The position numbers and the translations under genes were made by a program. Shown in pieces: positions 25,700 to 34,931 of a DNA stretch of 64,000 nt. The DNA lies in the NCBI GenBank assembly GCA_937951625.1, contig CALFBP010000053.1, forward strand, positions 31,389 to 95,388, written 5' to 3'. Position 1 is the first letter of the stretch. Each line of letters starts with the position of its first letter. The notes beneath the pieces were generated by a model that was given only the letters and a program-made list of their open reading frames with translations, did no database searches and was not told the DNA's origin. This DNA is from an uncultured Thermoguttaceae bacterium. GTDB lineage: Bacteria; Planctomycetota; Planctomycetia; Pirellulales; Thermoguttaceae.

Positions 25700-27439
25700 T
25701 TAGTTGCCGCCAAAAGGGGCCTTCTTCTTGCCTTTCGCGGCGGGCCCGCCCATCATCGCAGGGCCGATGTTCATCAAACCTGCCATGCCAATCGCCTTGA
25801 GAACGCCTTCCTCGGCCGTCAAGCGGATTTGCATTCCATTAGAGACCGGCGAAGCGGCGATCTTTACGTGGTCCTTGCCAGGCGAGCTGGCAAGCACCTT
25901 GGCGATCATTTCGAATTGCTGCTTTTGGTCGTCTTCAGCTACCGAGGCGGCGAAATGCAAAACATCGGCCAGGGCCAACGATATTTCGGCAGGCGGTAGC
26001 GGCTTCCCGGTGGAAACTCTCCTTTCGATGGCCTCCTTGAGCGAGGCGGCCGCGTTCCGGCCCATCGCCAGGTATAGCTTCGTTTCACCAATTCCGATCA
26101 CGGTGTCGACGTTGTCTCCCACTAGGGCACGTAGCTTCTGGCGGGTATCGGCCTCCTCGATCATCTCGACGGGAATCGAAAGAACATGGAATCGAACACC
26201 GCCGTGTTCCTCGGCATTGAGTTTGAACAACCGGGCCGCAGCGGGGTTTTCCTCGCCAACTTGTTCGATCAACTGTTTGATCACCGATTCCAGCTTGCCA
26301 CCTTCGGCAATCTGCATTCCGACAAGCAAGAGGAAAGCATTGGGTTTCAAGTTAACCGAAGCCGCAAAGTCGAGTTTCCCGCCGTCCAAGGTCTTTTCGG
26401 CCACGTCCATCAGGTCGCCGGCCAATTGTTTGGCCAACTTGGCCTGATCCTCGGGAAGGCCCTGTTTTTCAATCTCGGCTAAGGCGTTGGCGCGGAGTCC
26501 GGCCATGTTGGACTTGGCTTGGGCGATGTCTGCCGCGTCGAGCTGCTGGGCAACGTGGACCTTCATCGCGGCATCCGGCGAAAGCAGCCCGGCGAACTGG
26601 GTTTGGACTTGGCCGGTTTTCGCAAGCCTCTTGGCGCTAACAGAGTTCGGAACCAGAGTGGTCGTGAATTCCACGTAGGCCGACGAACTCGCCTCGTCGA
26701 GCTTGATGCCCAACGTCAAAGCGTCCAAGTCGTTCAGCGTAGTCTTCACCTGCTCCGTGGCCTGTTGAAGCATCTTGGAACGGGCGGCAAACTGATCCTC
26801 GCTTTCACCGGGCATCTGCTGGAGGCCGGCCTGAACGCTAAAGGCCATCAGCTCGAGGAATTTCCTCCGCAGGCCCTCGGGAATGTTGCTGATCGATGCG
26901 CGGACGCCGAGATGATACTTCTCGTGCATCCCACCCGTGGCCGCAACGGGGTCTGCTGGAGCGTCGAGCACCGATTCTTTCTTGTTGGAAACGACCGTCC
27001 AGGCGCCGTGCTGCTTCACGAAGATCGACTGGTTGGGGGCCTTCAGCTCCAAGGCGCCGTCGCCGGCGTCCTCGGGCTCGGCCGGCAGGGGCAACGCTTT
27101 CAGCGCCGACTTCACATCACGGATGGGCAAAAAGCCTTGAATCGCATAATCCTCACCGTCCTCGTCGATCTTCACCACCAGAACCCAGGGCTGTTTCTTG
27201 TCCAAGGTTTTGAGGGCTTCGGCAACTCCCGCCTGTTGTTGGATTTGCGCTTCCAACAGCAACGGCAAGCCGGGCATTCCGGCAAGCTTGCCAATCATTC
27301 CCACGCCTTGCATCAGTTGGTCGTAACCCGCAAATGACACGGTGACGACCTGCTTCAGATCCTTCGCATCCGCGGGATGAACCCAAAACACGATCGGCAA
27401 GGCCACCGCCACCAAAGTCCGTACCAGCAATCTTTTCAC
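25700..27439 (-). CDS. Secreted planctomycete protein of unknown function, 579 aa
   Basis: A signal peptide is clear (RLLVRTLVAVALPIVFWVHPADA). The rest is a soluble alpha/beta protein with no enzyme motif I recognise. It alternates long Ala/Leu/Gln-rich helical stretches (LLLEAQIQQQAG, QATEQVKTTLNDLDALTLG) with short strands, suggesting two structurally repeated halves (VSFAGYDQLM near the N-terminus and LDAADIAQAKSN in the middle). The C-terminus is Gly/Lys-rich (AAKGKKKAPFGGN). It is monocistronic. Proteins of this look are common in planctomycetes and are annotated as hypothetical. Confidence 0.78.
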   Translation of the reverse strand: MKRLLVRTLVAVALPIVFWVHPADAKDLKQVVTVSFAGYDQLMQGVGMIGKLAGMPGLPLLLEAQIQQQAGVAEALKTLDKKQPWVLVVKIDEDGEDYAIQGFLPIRDVKSALKALPLPAEPEDAGDGALELKAPNQSIFVKQHGAWTVVSNKKESVLDAPADPVAATGGMHEKYHLGVRASISNIPEGLRRKFLELMAFSVQAGLQQMPGESEDQFAARSKMLQQATEQVKTTLNDLDALTLGIKLDEASSSAYVEFTTTLVPNSVSAKRLAKTGQVQTQFAGLLSPDAAMKVHVAQQLDAADIAQAKSNMAGLRANALAEIEKQGLPEDQAKLAKQLAGDLMDVAEKTLDGGKLDFAASVNLKPNAFLLLVGMQIAEGGKLESVIKQLIEQVGEENPAAARLFKLNAEEHGGVRFHVLSIPVEMIEEADTRQKLRALVGDNVDTVIGIGETKLYLAMGRNAAASLKEAIERRVSTGKPLPPAEISLALADVLHFAASVAEDDQKQQFEMIAKVLASSPGKDHVKIAASPVSNGMQIRLTAEEGVLKAIGMAGLMNIGPAMMGGPAAKGKKKAPFGGN

Positions 27440-27790
27440 AGTTCACACTCCTTGGGAAAAAAGGTCTGCTCTCCGCTGAACGTGCCGGCTAAACATTCGC
27501 TAGCTGCCCAGACCCTGCCCTTCCTTTCCGGTCTCCCAAACGACGCCGGCCGAGGAAACGATTACGCTAAAGTGTACGAAAAAACTCAAGTAGCGAACAG
27601 GTACCCTGCGGCATAAGGGCACCCCCCTTAGATTAACCAGTTCGTCAAAAAAGAAAAATCGTCAAACGCACAACGTAGGATGCTCGCTATACGGTTCTCG
27701 CGGAGCGATCCCAAATGCTATTGTCCGTTCATGCGAAAAACGGAGGCTGGGCCAAAGGCAGTGCCGGGCATTGACTTCGTAGCTGTTCCT
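27440..27790. other. Intergenic region between two secreted-protein genes
   Basis: About 350 bases. It should carry the promoter of the 579-aa protein on the minus strand; I find no clear consensus. A small CCCT/AGGG stem lies near 27610. No gene seen. Confidence 0.5.
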
Positions 27791-28738
27791 TTAAGGTCGG
27801 CCCAGGGATGGCGGCGCGCCGAGCGATTCGAGTTGTTGGCGGATTTCGTGGCGGAGCGATTCACTGGCATGTCGCTCGGCCATCCGAAAATAGACCTTGG
27901 CAGCGCCGAGGTTCCCAGCCTCCAGCGCGGCGAGACCTCGCTCGTAAGCAACCTCCGCTTCGGCCTCCAACGCTGTCCGCTCTGCGTCGCGTAGCCGTTT
28001 CGCCTCGGCAACGCTCACGGCCGGACGTCCGGCGCTGCTCTCTCGGGCCGCCACCAATCGCCGCAGAAGCGAGTCGGACGGCTCGGCCGCACTGGGTGGG
28101 GGGATAAGTCGATCGGGATTCGGGGCGGGTGCCATCGGGAAACCATCGCCTTGCGGTCCCCGGCTTGACTCCGGCCCTGCGTTGACCGCGGATTCGGCAC
28201 GGCGAAGCGCATCCCGGACCGCGTCCGCTCCCACGCCTGACGATGAAGGCGGCACGAAAGGCATCGGCAACGCTGGCAGGAAAACGGCCGGGATCGTGGG
28301 AAATCCGCCGACCACGGGTACGTAGGAAACAACGAAGGGCCTCACGGTGCCAACGGCCACATAGCCCGGCATCCCGTCCGTCACCGTAATCACCGGCGTC
28401 TGGCTGACGAAGGACCGCTGAGACCCCTGAGAAAAGTTGGCGTTGAAAAACCCTGCGGTACCGCCCCGCTCGAAGCCGAAGCCCAGGTTGACTCCGGCAT
28501 CGGGACGAAATCCGCCAAACTGTGGAGCGGCCAGCGTGGGGCTGCCAAATTGCACCCAGACTCCCTTGCTACGAAATCCCCAGCCGATACCGACGTTCTC
28601 GAAAAAACTGTCGCCCACGCTGTGGTACGGCGTGGCGATTGTGACTTGCTGGCCAGCGACCAAGCGAGGAACGAAAAAGGCCGCGACGAGAAAAGTCAGC
28701 CTGCCGACTTGCCCACATCCGCCCCGACCGCCCCGCAT
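27791..28738 (-). CDS. Secreted planctomycete protein of unknown function, 315 aa
   Basis: Signal peptide LTFLVAAFFVPRLVAGQ. The N-terminal half is Gly/Phe-rich beta structure (FFENVGIGWGFRSKGVWVQFG, then GGTAGFFNANFSQGS), as in a conserved planctomycete family of exported proteins. The middle is Pro-rich and probably disordered. The C-terminal 90 residues are charged helices rich in Ala, Glu and Arg (AEVAYERGLAALEAGNLGAA) resembling one tetratricopeptide pair. The function is unknown; a cell-surface structural role is a guess. Confidence 0.78.
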   Translation of the reverse strand: MRGGRGGCGQVGRLTFLVAAFFVPRLVAGQQVTIATPYHSVGDSFFENVGIGWGFRSKGVWVQFGSPTLAAPQFGGFRPDAGVNLGFGFERGGTAGFFNANFSQGSQRSFVSQTPVITVTDGMPGYVAVGTVRPFVVSYVPVVGGFPTIPAVFLPALPMPFVPPSSSGVGADAVRDALRRAESAVNAGPESSRGPQGDGFPMAPAPNPDRLIPPPSAAEPSDSLLRRLVAARESSAGRPAVSVAEAKRLRDAERTALEAEAEVAYERGLAALEAGNLGAAKVYFRMAERHASESLRHEIRQQLESLGAPPSLGRP

Positions 28739-28927
28739 CGCAACCCCTCCGTCACGAGCAACGCTTGCCCTCTCATTGTAGCGCGACGAAGCGATTGCGG
28801 CAACGCACCCCCGCGCGGGAGGCTTCTGGCTGGGCGGATGCCTGAACCGGCGTGGATCGAGGGGATGGGGGCAGCGAGATTCCGCCTAGGCGGCACGCCA
28901 TGGCTGGGGAGCGATTTTGGAAATCGA

Positions 28928-30217
28928 CTACGAGATTCTTTTCCGCGGGTCGACGCCCAACCACGCGCAGGAGCCAAGGAGGTACAATCCGCCCATCACC
29001 CACAGCGGAGCGTTCCATTCGCTGGTTTGGGCAAGCAGGTAAGTCACCATCAGTGGACAAAGGACGCTGCCGACCTGGCCCGAAGTGTTCATGGCGGCGC
29101 TGACCACGCCGGCGTGATTGCCCCCGAGGTCGAGGCAGGTGCCCCAGGCGGCGCCCAGCGTGAACATGCTTGCGGCAACCGCCAAAGCAATACACAGCGC
29201 AGCCAGCGAAGGCTCGCCGAGACAGCCGGCCGCGATCATCGCCCCGCCGGCCGCTGCGTAGGCCGCGGCCCCCAGGCCCGTCCGTCCGACGCGCGGGCCA
29301 AAACGCCGGGTCAGCCGATCCGTGGCCAGACCGCCGAACAAGTCGCCCAACACGCTCATTGCCAGCGGCAGGCCCGCGAAAAAGCCTAGCGACGCGCTTT
29401 CGAAGCCGTGTTTCTCCTTCAGGTAGGTGGGCAGCCAGGTGATGCAGAAATAGAAGCCAAAGCTGTTGGGAAAATACATCAGGCACAAGGCCCAGGTGTT
29501 GCGGTGCTTCAAAAGCTGTCGCCAATAGGCCCAGCCTTCGGCGTGTCCTAAGTCGGGTTCGCGTTGGGCGACGATCAGGGCAAGTTCGGATTCATTCACA
29601 CGGGGATGCTCCGCCGGCTCATCGCGGAACCATCGGTGCCAGACTACCGCCCATGCCACCCCCATCAACCCAAACAGCAAGAACACCGTTCGCCAATCGA
29701 CGATCCTGGTGAGCGTCATGACGAGCAGGGGCGTCAGACCGCCTGCCAGATGCGCCCCGCTGAAGAAAATGCCTTGGACCGTGCCGCGTTCCGAACGGGG
29801 CACCCAGCGCGAGAAGGTCCGCGCCGCGCTCGGCCAGGCCCCGGCCTCGCCTGCCCCGAAAAGGAATCGCGTGGCCAAGAGCGAAACGAAGTTGAACGCC
29901 GCGCCCGTCAAGGCCGTGAATGCCGACCACCAGACCACGATCCGGGTCAGTACCCGCCGGGTGCCAAAGCGATCGGCCCAGCGTGCGGTCGGGATCTCGA
30001 AGGCCGCGTAAGCGATGGCGAACGCGCTGTAGACCCAACTCATCTGCTCCTTACTCAAGGCGAGATCGCTCATGATGTCCGGCGCCAGCGTGGCGATACA
30101 CGCGCGGTCGACATACGTGATCATGGCCAAGAGCACCGCCATGGCCACGACGGCATGACGCACTCGCGTCGGGCGAAGCGGGGGCGCCGCCGATGTTGGG
30201 CATTTTTGTGAAGCCAT
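28928..30217 (-). CDS. MFS transporter, anion:cation symporter (ACS) type
   Basis: 429 aa with about twelve predicted membrane helices. The opening helix [18 protein letters not shown], the loop [20 protein letters not shown] (motif A) and [18 protein letters not shown] are typical of the hexuronate/glucarate/phthalate symporter subfamily. It probably imports an organic anion or sugar acid with protons. It lies downstream of the acyltransferase and radical SAM genes on the same strand (149-base gap), so it might instead export their product. Confidence 0.92.
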   Translation of the reverse strand: MASQKCPTSAAPPLRPTRVRHAVVAMAVLLAMITYVDRACIATLAPDIMSDLALSKEQMSWVYSAFAIAYAAFEIPTARWADRFGTRRVLTRIVVWWSAFTALTGAAFNFVSLLATRFLFGAGEAGAWPSAARTFSRWVPRSERGTVQGIFFSGAHLAGGLTPLLVMTLTRIVDWRTVFLLFGLMGVAWAVVWHRWFRDEPAEHPRVNESELALIVAQREPDLGHAEGWAYWRQLLKHRNTWALCLMYFPNSFGFYFCITWLPTYLKEKHGFESASLGFFAGLPLAMSVLGDLFGGLATDRLTRRFGPRVGRTGLGAAAYAAAGGAMIAAGCLGEPSLAALCIALAVAASMFTLGAAWGTCLDLGGNHAGVVSAAMNTSGQVGSVLCPLMVTYLLAQTSEWNAPLWVMGGLYLLGSCAWLGVDPRKRIS

Positions 30218-30366
30218 GCCGGAAAAGCCGCCGGGGAATGTCGTGGCCGGACGTGCCCAGAGTAACGCCCGAGGCGTGAATTCTAGTCGTCAAGCGGTTC
30301 CGGGTGCAAGTTCACCCCCACGGGCAACCGCAAAACCCGCAAAACCACCCGAGAAGGCCCGCTGCG

Positions 30367-31752
30367 TCACGCCGCTGCCGACGAACGTTGGGCTGCCATC
30401 ACGCTTGCGGGCGTGCCGGGCGATCGAAGGATCGTGCCGGCGTGTTCCGGGCGTTCCAATTGGTCCCGGAACATTCCCAAAATCGCCTGCAACCGCGACG
30501 CCGTGAATCCCGTCTGTCGATAGGTCATGCCGATGTTGATCCGATTGCCTACCGTCGTGACCGCCGCGGTCAACGGCAGCATCGGCCCAGTCGGCGAGCC
30601 GCGGAGGTAATCGACGATCGGGCTTTGCGGGGCGGTGAGCCAGGGGTCGCGAACAACGACGTTCGAGATTCCCGCGGTCATGGGCACGGCCAGGCGGGCA
30701 TAGTAGGCTTTGCGTCGGGCGTTCAAAAGCGGCCACACCAAGCTGAATATCCTCATCTGCGGCAAGGCGGCGAGGTAATCGCGCTGGAGCTTGATCGGGC
30801 GAGTCAACGCGGTCACCTGTCGCGTCACGTCGGCAAGTCTAGCCCCCGGTTCCGCAAGGAAGTTCACCCCGTAAAACGACAGGAATGTGCCAAACGTGTT
30901 CGACAGATCGAGAACGCTGTCGCCGCGGGTGTCGACGATCGTGCCCAAGGCCATGGGACGCGAGCCGTCGCCGGTCGCGCGGCGAGGCATGTTTTCCGCC
31001 ATCGCCCGAGCCAGCGCCGCCAGCATCACGTCATGCACCGTTGCTCCCAGCGACTTGGCGAAATGCCGCACGCGGTCCACCGTCCCATCGACCGTGGTTG
31101 TCATCGCGTATCCGACAGGGAAACACGTGACCGACGTGTAGGGGACGCGGCAAATCCTTTTGCGCCATAAGACCTGCCAGAGCGCCTGCCCCAACGCCCG
31201 GACCACGCGCAAACGGCTTAGCCTTGGCGCAAACACCTCCCGGTAAGTGGCAGGGTAAAGCTCCGGCGGCGGCTCTTCGGGGATGCCGAGATTCAAGTAA
31301 AGGTTGAGAACACGGCGGGCCAAGAGCCGGGCGGATACGCTGTCGGCCACCCAGTGGTTGTAGCCAATGCACACGTAATGGTCCGCCGGCCCCGCGGCCA
31401 CGGCGCTAAACCGCATCGGGCGGCAGCGCGGCCGCGCGAAGGGCGTGTTCAACTCCCGCGCAAACAACTCGCCCAAAACCGCCTCCGCGTCATCGGCGCC
31501 GTCCAAAATCTCCAACGGCGGGCAGGCGTCGAGGTCATGCCGATACCAATAGCCGGCGGAGTCGGTCTCCGCGAACCCAAAGCCAACCTGGCGATATACC
31601 CGGCCAATGGATTCGCGGAGGCGCTCCACGTGGAGCGGTCGGGCGATGCGGTACGCATGGACGGCGTTGTAGGGATGAAGGTCGCTCCATTGGTACATTA
31701 CCCGCTGGAACGCATTCATTCTTCCCGGAAAGCTGAGCTCACTGCCACTCAT
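30367..31752 (-). CDS. Condensation-domain-like acyltransferase
   Basis: 461 aa from the ATG at 31752 (TAGGA upstream). It resembles CoA-dependent acyltransferases of the condensation and wax-ester-synthase superfamily. The catalytic motif HHxxxDG appears as NHWVADS: the second His and the Asp are kept. Opening NAFQRVMYQWSDLHPYNAVH, the middle GATVHDVMLAALARAMAE and the late ISNVVVRDPW are in the expected order. It likely transfers an acyl or aminoacyl group to an alcohol or amine. It lies 157 bases downstream of the radical SAM gene, so the pair may modify the same product. Confidence 0.72.
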   Translation of the reverse strand: MSGSELSFPGRMNAFQRVMYQWSDLHPYNAVHAYRIARPLHVERLRESIGRVYRQVGFGFAETDSAGYWYRHDLDACPPLEILDGADDAEAVLGELFARELNTPFARPRCRPMRFSAVAAGPADHYVCIGYNHWVADSVSARLLARRVLNLYLNLGIPEEPPPELYPATYREVFAPRLSRLRVVRALGQALWQVLWRKRICRVPYTSVTCFPVGYAMTTTVDGTVDRVRHFAKSLGATVHDVMLAALARAMAENMPRRATGDGSRPMALGTIVDTRGDSVLDLSNTFGTFLSFYGVNFLAEPGARLADVTRQVTALTRPIKLQRDYLAALPQMRIFSLVWPLLNARRKAYYARLAVPMTAGISNVVVRDPWLTAPQSPIVDYLRGSPTGPMLPLTAAVTTVGNRINIGMTYRQTGFTASRLQAILGMFRDQLERPEHAGTILRSPGTPASVMAAQRSSAAA

Positions 31753-31909
31753 TCCTGTTGTTCCTATCAACACCCGTTGTTGGCTGGTGCGATGGCATCT
31801 TTGTTGTAAATCGGCAACTGGCGGGGGGGTGAACAATCAGTTGCGCAGTAGTGTCACAACCCAAGAAGACCCAACTCTTGTAGTGAAAACCATTGTTGGT
31901 AGACCACGG

Positions 31910-33847
31910 TTATGTCGAGTCATGCCAGAGAATCTTGGCATGTTGGGCAATTCGGTCAATTTCCGGTGAGGATATATTGTTACGATAATCTAAAGAAAAT
32001 ACAACGACCAGGCGCTTTGCACCCGCGAGGGGATTGGGATGGAGGCTGTAGTATAGGTCGAGATAGCTCGTCGTACGAAAACATTCCGCTGAAAGGAGGT
32101 CCAAAAATGACCTGAAGTGGTGGATTCTACTTCCAATGGGTGCAATGAGCACATCAAGCGAAGTATGCGGATTCGCGTCCAATACTTCACGGACCAGCAA
32201 GGCCGCCTGTTGGCTTTTCGCTTCGAACTGCCGCGACCGCAGCAAGAGTGAAAAGGCCAGAGCCCTTTTTTCAGCCTCTGGCAGCTTCACCGTGGTGCCA
32301 TCTAAGTCGATAACGACTTGGCTGTAAAGCTGGTCCAACTGCGCGGAACCGCCGGATCCATGCACGTCGGCCGATGCCATTCGGTCCGCAGAGGCGGGGT
32401 CGGGCAACGTGGGGGGAGGCCACGGGTCGAATTCCAAGCCGAACGCCTCTTGTACTTCCTCCATCAGTTCGTAAAGCTGTTCAAGGCCCAACGTGGGGGT
32501 TTGAATCGCGTAGTAAGGCGGCCGGGACTGGAATTCCAGCCCCAATTGCGCGGCCTCGCGGCGGAAGGCCGTCCCCGGCAAGACCGAGAGGTTGAACACC
32601 TGGATTTCGGAGTAGAGCTTCGAGCCGTGAAGGTAATCGATATTGCGACGGACCGAGTCCGGCGTATCGCCCGGCAGGCCAAGGATCAGATCAACACGGA
32701 CCTTCAAGCCCTCGTCGAGCATCGCCTTCACCCCCCGCTCGAACGCCTTGCGGTTGACCTTTCGGCCCATCAGGCGTTGCGCCCGATCATCGAGCGACTG
32801 GAGCCCCACCTCGACTTCCGTGAAGCCAGCCTCGCGGAGCAATCGAGCCTTGTGAGCGTCGATTCCCTCGGCTCGCAACTCTCCAAAACACGTCCATTGC
32901 CGCCCCGAATTATGCTGGGCAAGAAGGGATAGAAACTCGACGAAGTCGGGTCGCTGGTTCAGCGTGGGGTCCAAGAGGACGATTTCCTTGACGCCGCGCT
33001 GGGCCGCATAACGCAACTGGGCCGCGATTTTTTCGTAAGAAACCCGATGGACGGCGTCGTAGCTTTTGGGATAGTAACAGAACTTGCAACGGAAGGCGCA
33101 GCCGCGGACCGTTTCCAAGAACATCGTTTGTTCTTCGTCGGCGTCCAGGATGCCTTCCAGGTAGGGCGACGAGAGGGCGTCGAGGTTCGTCCAGGCGCTT
33201 CGTCGTGGCGGCGGATCGGTCATGCCTTGGCACCAGAGGCCCGGAATGCCCAGCGACGCTGAAGCCGACCTTGCCTTCCAAGGCCGCGGGACGGCGAAGG
33301 TGTTCGTCCCCCCCGCCACCGGCCCACGCTGCTTGCTTTTCACGGAGGTTGCTGGCCGAGGCCTTTTCCCACCGGTTGCGCCTCGTTTGCCGCCTCGCGC
33401 CGCGGCATTGGGCCGGAGAGCTGCAAGAAGTTCCGCGAAGGTCTGCTCGCCCTCGCCCAAGACAGCATAGTCAACGGCTGGATGGGCCAGCACCCAGGCG
33501 TTGTCCTCCGTGATCTCCGGACCGCCAAGCACGATCTGGATATGCGGATCGGCCTCTTTGAGCCGCGCCGCGATCCACAACGCGCGTTCGATGTTCCATA
33601 CGTAACAAGAAAATCCCACCAGCCACGGTCGCCGATCGAGAATCGCGGCCACCAGTCCGCGGTCTCCGAGCGTATTGGCCAGCCGCGGAGGAAAAATCTC
33701 GATCGTGAACGCCTCCTCAAGCCCGCGCGTGCGGGCAAAGAGCTTCAGGTAACCAGCCGCTAGGGGAATGTTTCCGTGAACCGGTAGCAGGCCAGGGGGC
33801 GGAATCGGTAGTTGAACCAGCAGCACGCAAAGACGAGGGGCACTCAT
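31910..33847 (-). CDS. B12-binding-domain radical SAM protein
   Basis: 645 aa from the ATG at 33847. The frame is open to 34021 but the extra residues do not resemble the family. Residues 1-140 are a cobalamin-binding-like domain (VQLPIPPPGLLPVHGNIPLAAGYL, GGPEITEDNAWVL). The 4Fe-4S cluster motif is Cys250, Cys254 and Cys257 in CAFRCKFC. The barrel continues with LDPTLNQRPDF and GLQSLDDRAQRLMGR. The C-terminal 150 residues look like the DUF4080 extension. Such enzymes methylate or rearrange unactivated carbons. A Lys/Arg/Gly-rich insert (about residues 147-190) separates the two domains. Confidence 0.9.
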   Translation of the reverse strand: MSAPRLCVLLVQLPIPPPGLLPVHGNIPLAAGYLKLFARTRGLEEAFTIEIFPPRLANTLGDRGLVAAILDRRPWLVGFSCYVWNIERALWIAARLKEADPHIQIVLGGPEITEDNAWVLAHPAVDYAVLGEGEQTFAELLAALRPNAAARGGKRGATGGKRPRPATSVKSKQRGPVAGGTNTFAVPRPWKARSASASLGIPGLWCQGMTDPPPRRSAWTNLDALSSPYLEGILDADEEQTMFLETVRGCAFRCKFCYYPKSYDAVHRVSYEKIAAQLRYAAQRGVKEIVLLDPTLNQRPDFVEFLSLLAQHNSGRQWTCFGELRAEGIDAHKARLLREAGFTEVEVGLQSLDDRAQRLMGRKVNRKAFERGVKAMLDEGLKVRVDLILGLPGDTPDSVRRNIDYLHGSKLYSEIQVFNLSVLPGTAFRREAAQLGLEFQSRPPYYAIQTPTLGLEQLYELMEEVQEAFGLEFDPWPPPTLPDPASADRMASADVHGSGGSAQLDQLYSQVVIDLDGTTVKLPEAEKRALAFSLLLRSRQFEAKSQQAALLVREVLDANPHTSLDVLIAPIGSRIHHFRSFLDLLSAECFRTTSYLDLYYSLHPNPLAGAKRLVVVFSLDYRNNISSPEIDRIAQHAKILWHDST

Positions 33848-34214
33848 AAGCTTTTTGCCGCAACGGCCCAAAACATGTATCCTTGGCGCCGTGCGATTGG
33901 CCATCCTAGTGCAAATTCCGGCGTTGTGCCAGCGGCCGATCTCACGCCTTCGCGGACTACGTTCTTTCCCGACTTTTCCCTGTCGGAACGAGCGGCTTGC
34001 CTCGTTTTGGCGCGAGGCCATGCCCCGTGTAGCTCCGCTTCATGCCATATGGGCTCTCCGGGCAGAGAAAACGCTTGTCCGTGCGATGGCCTGTCTCGAA
34101 CAGCTCGGGGAATGCCAGCCAAGTCGGCGCATACCGCGTGCCACTGCCCCGGATTCAAGATTCAGCATGGCGTCTCCCAAATTTCTCCGCGGAACTTCCG
34201 AGGGCCCGCTGCCA
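33848..34214. other. Intergenic region, radical SAM/marC
   Basis: About 365 bases upstream of the radical SAM gene. No gene recognised and no convincing promoter. Confidence 0.5.
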
Positions 34215-34835
34215 TCAGCCGAAGAGTTTCGCAGCCTTGAGGCCGTCCAAGACGAATTGGACGGCGATCGAGGTCAAGATCAGCCCGAGCACTCGGCTGA
34301 ACACGTGGATGCCCGTCTTGCCCAAGCCGCGGTACAACGGCTCGGCCAATCTCAACGTTCCATAGGAAACGAGCCCCGTCACGAGGATGGCGGCATAGAC
34401 GATCGCCGCGTGTTTCCAGGTCTCGGTTCGACTCATCAACATCGCCACGGTCGACATAGCCGCCGGACCGGCCAGCATGGGAATGCCAAGGGGCGTGACC
34501 GCCACGTCGTCCTTGGCCCTGCCCTCACTGACCTCGCCGGGGCCCTCCTGAGTTGGCCGCTGGGCGCGAATCATGTCCAAAGCCACCAAAAACAAAATGA
34601 TCCCTCCGGCGATGCGAAAGGCGGGCATGGTGAAGCCGAACAAGCGAAAGATGGCGTCGCCGACCGCGGCGAAAACAACCAGGGTGCCGGTGGCGACCAA
34701 CGCCGCCTTCATGGCCGTTTGACGGCGATGGCGAGCGTCATCCGACTCCACCATCACCAGATAGGCCGGCACAGCGCCCAGCGGATCGACGATAAACAGG
34801 ATCGAAGCAAAGGTGGTCAGGACGAAATCAAGCAT
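34215..34835 (-). CDS. MarC-family membrane protein
   Basis: 206 aa, the usual length, with six predicted membrane helices. It opens with the family segment SILFIVDPLGAVPAYL and has VTPLGIPMLAGPAAM in the second half, a duplicated signature. MarC proteins are inner-membrane proteins of uncertain transport role; the antibiotic-resistance link was withdrawn for E. coli. The ATG at 34835 fits family alignments better than upstream starts. It is about 100 bases downstream of the NADH-dehydrogenase-like gene on the same strand. Confidence 0.93.
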   Translation of the reverse strand: MLDFVLTTFASILFIVDPLGAVPAYLVMVESDDARHRRQTAMKAALVATGTLVVFAAVGDAIFRLFGFTMPAFRIAGGIILFLVALDMIRAQRPTQEGPGEVSEGRAKDDVAVTPLGIPMLAGPAAMSTVAMLMSRTETWKHAAIVYAAILVTGLVSYGTLRLAEPLYRGLGKTGIHVFSRVLGLILTSIAVQFVLDGLKAAKLFG

Positions 34836-34931
34836 CGTCGCATTTCTCAATCGTCGGGCATCGCCGGGGCTTCGCCTGAGCAAAGCCAAGCGTCTTGGCC
34901 AAAGCCGCGGCTGCGCCACGCGGCCCGCAAA

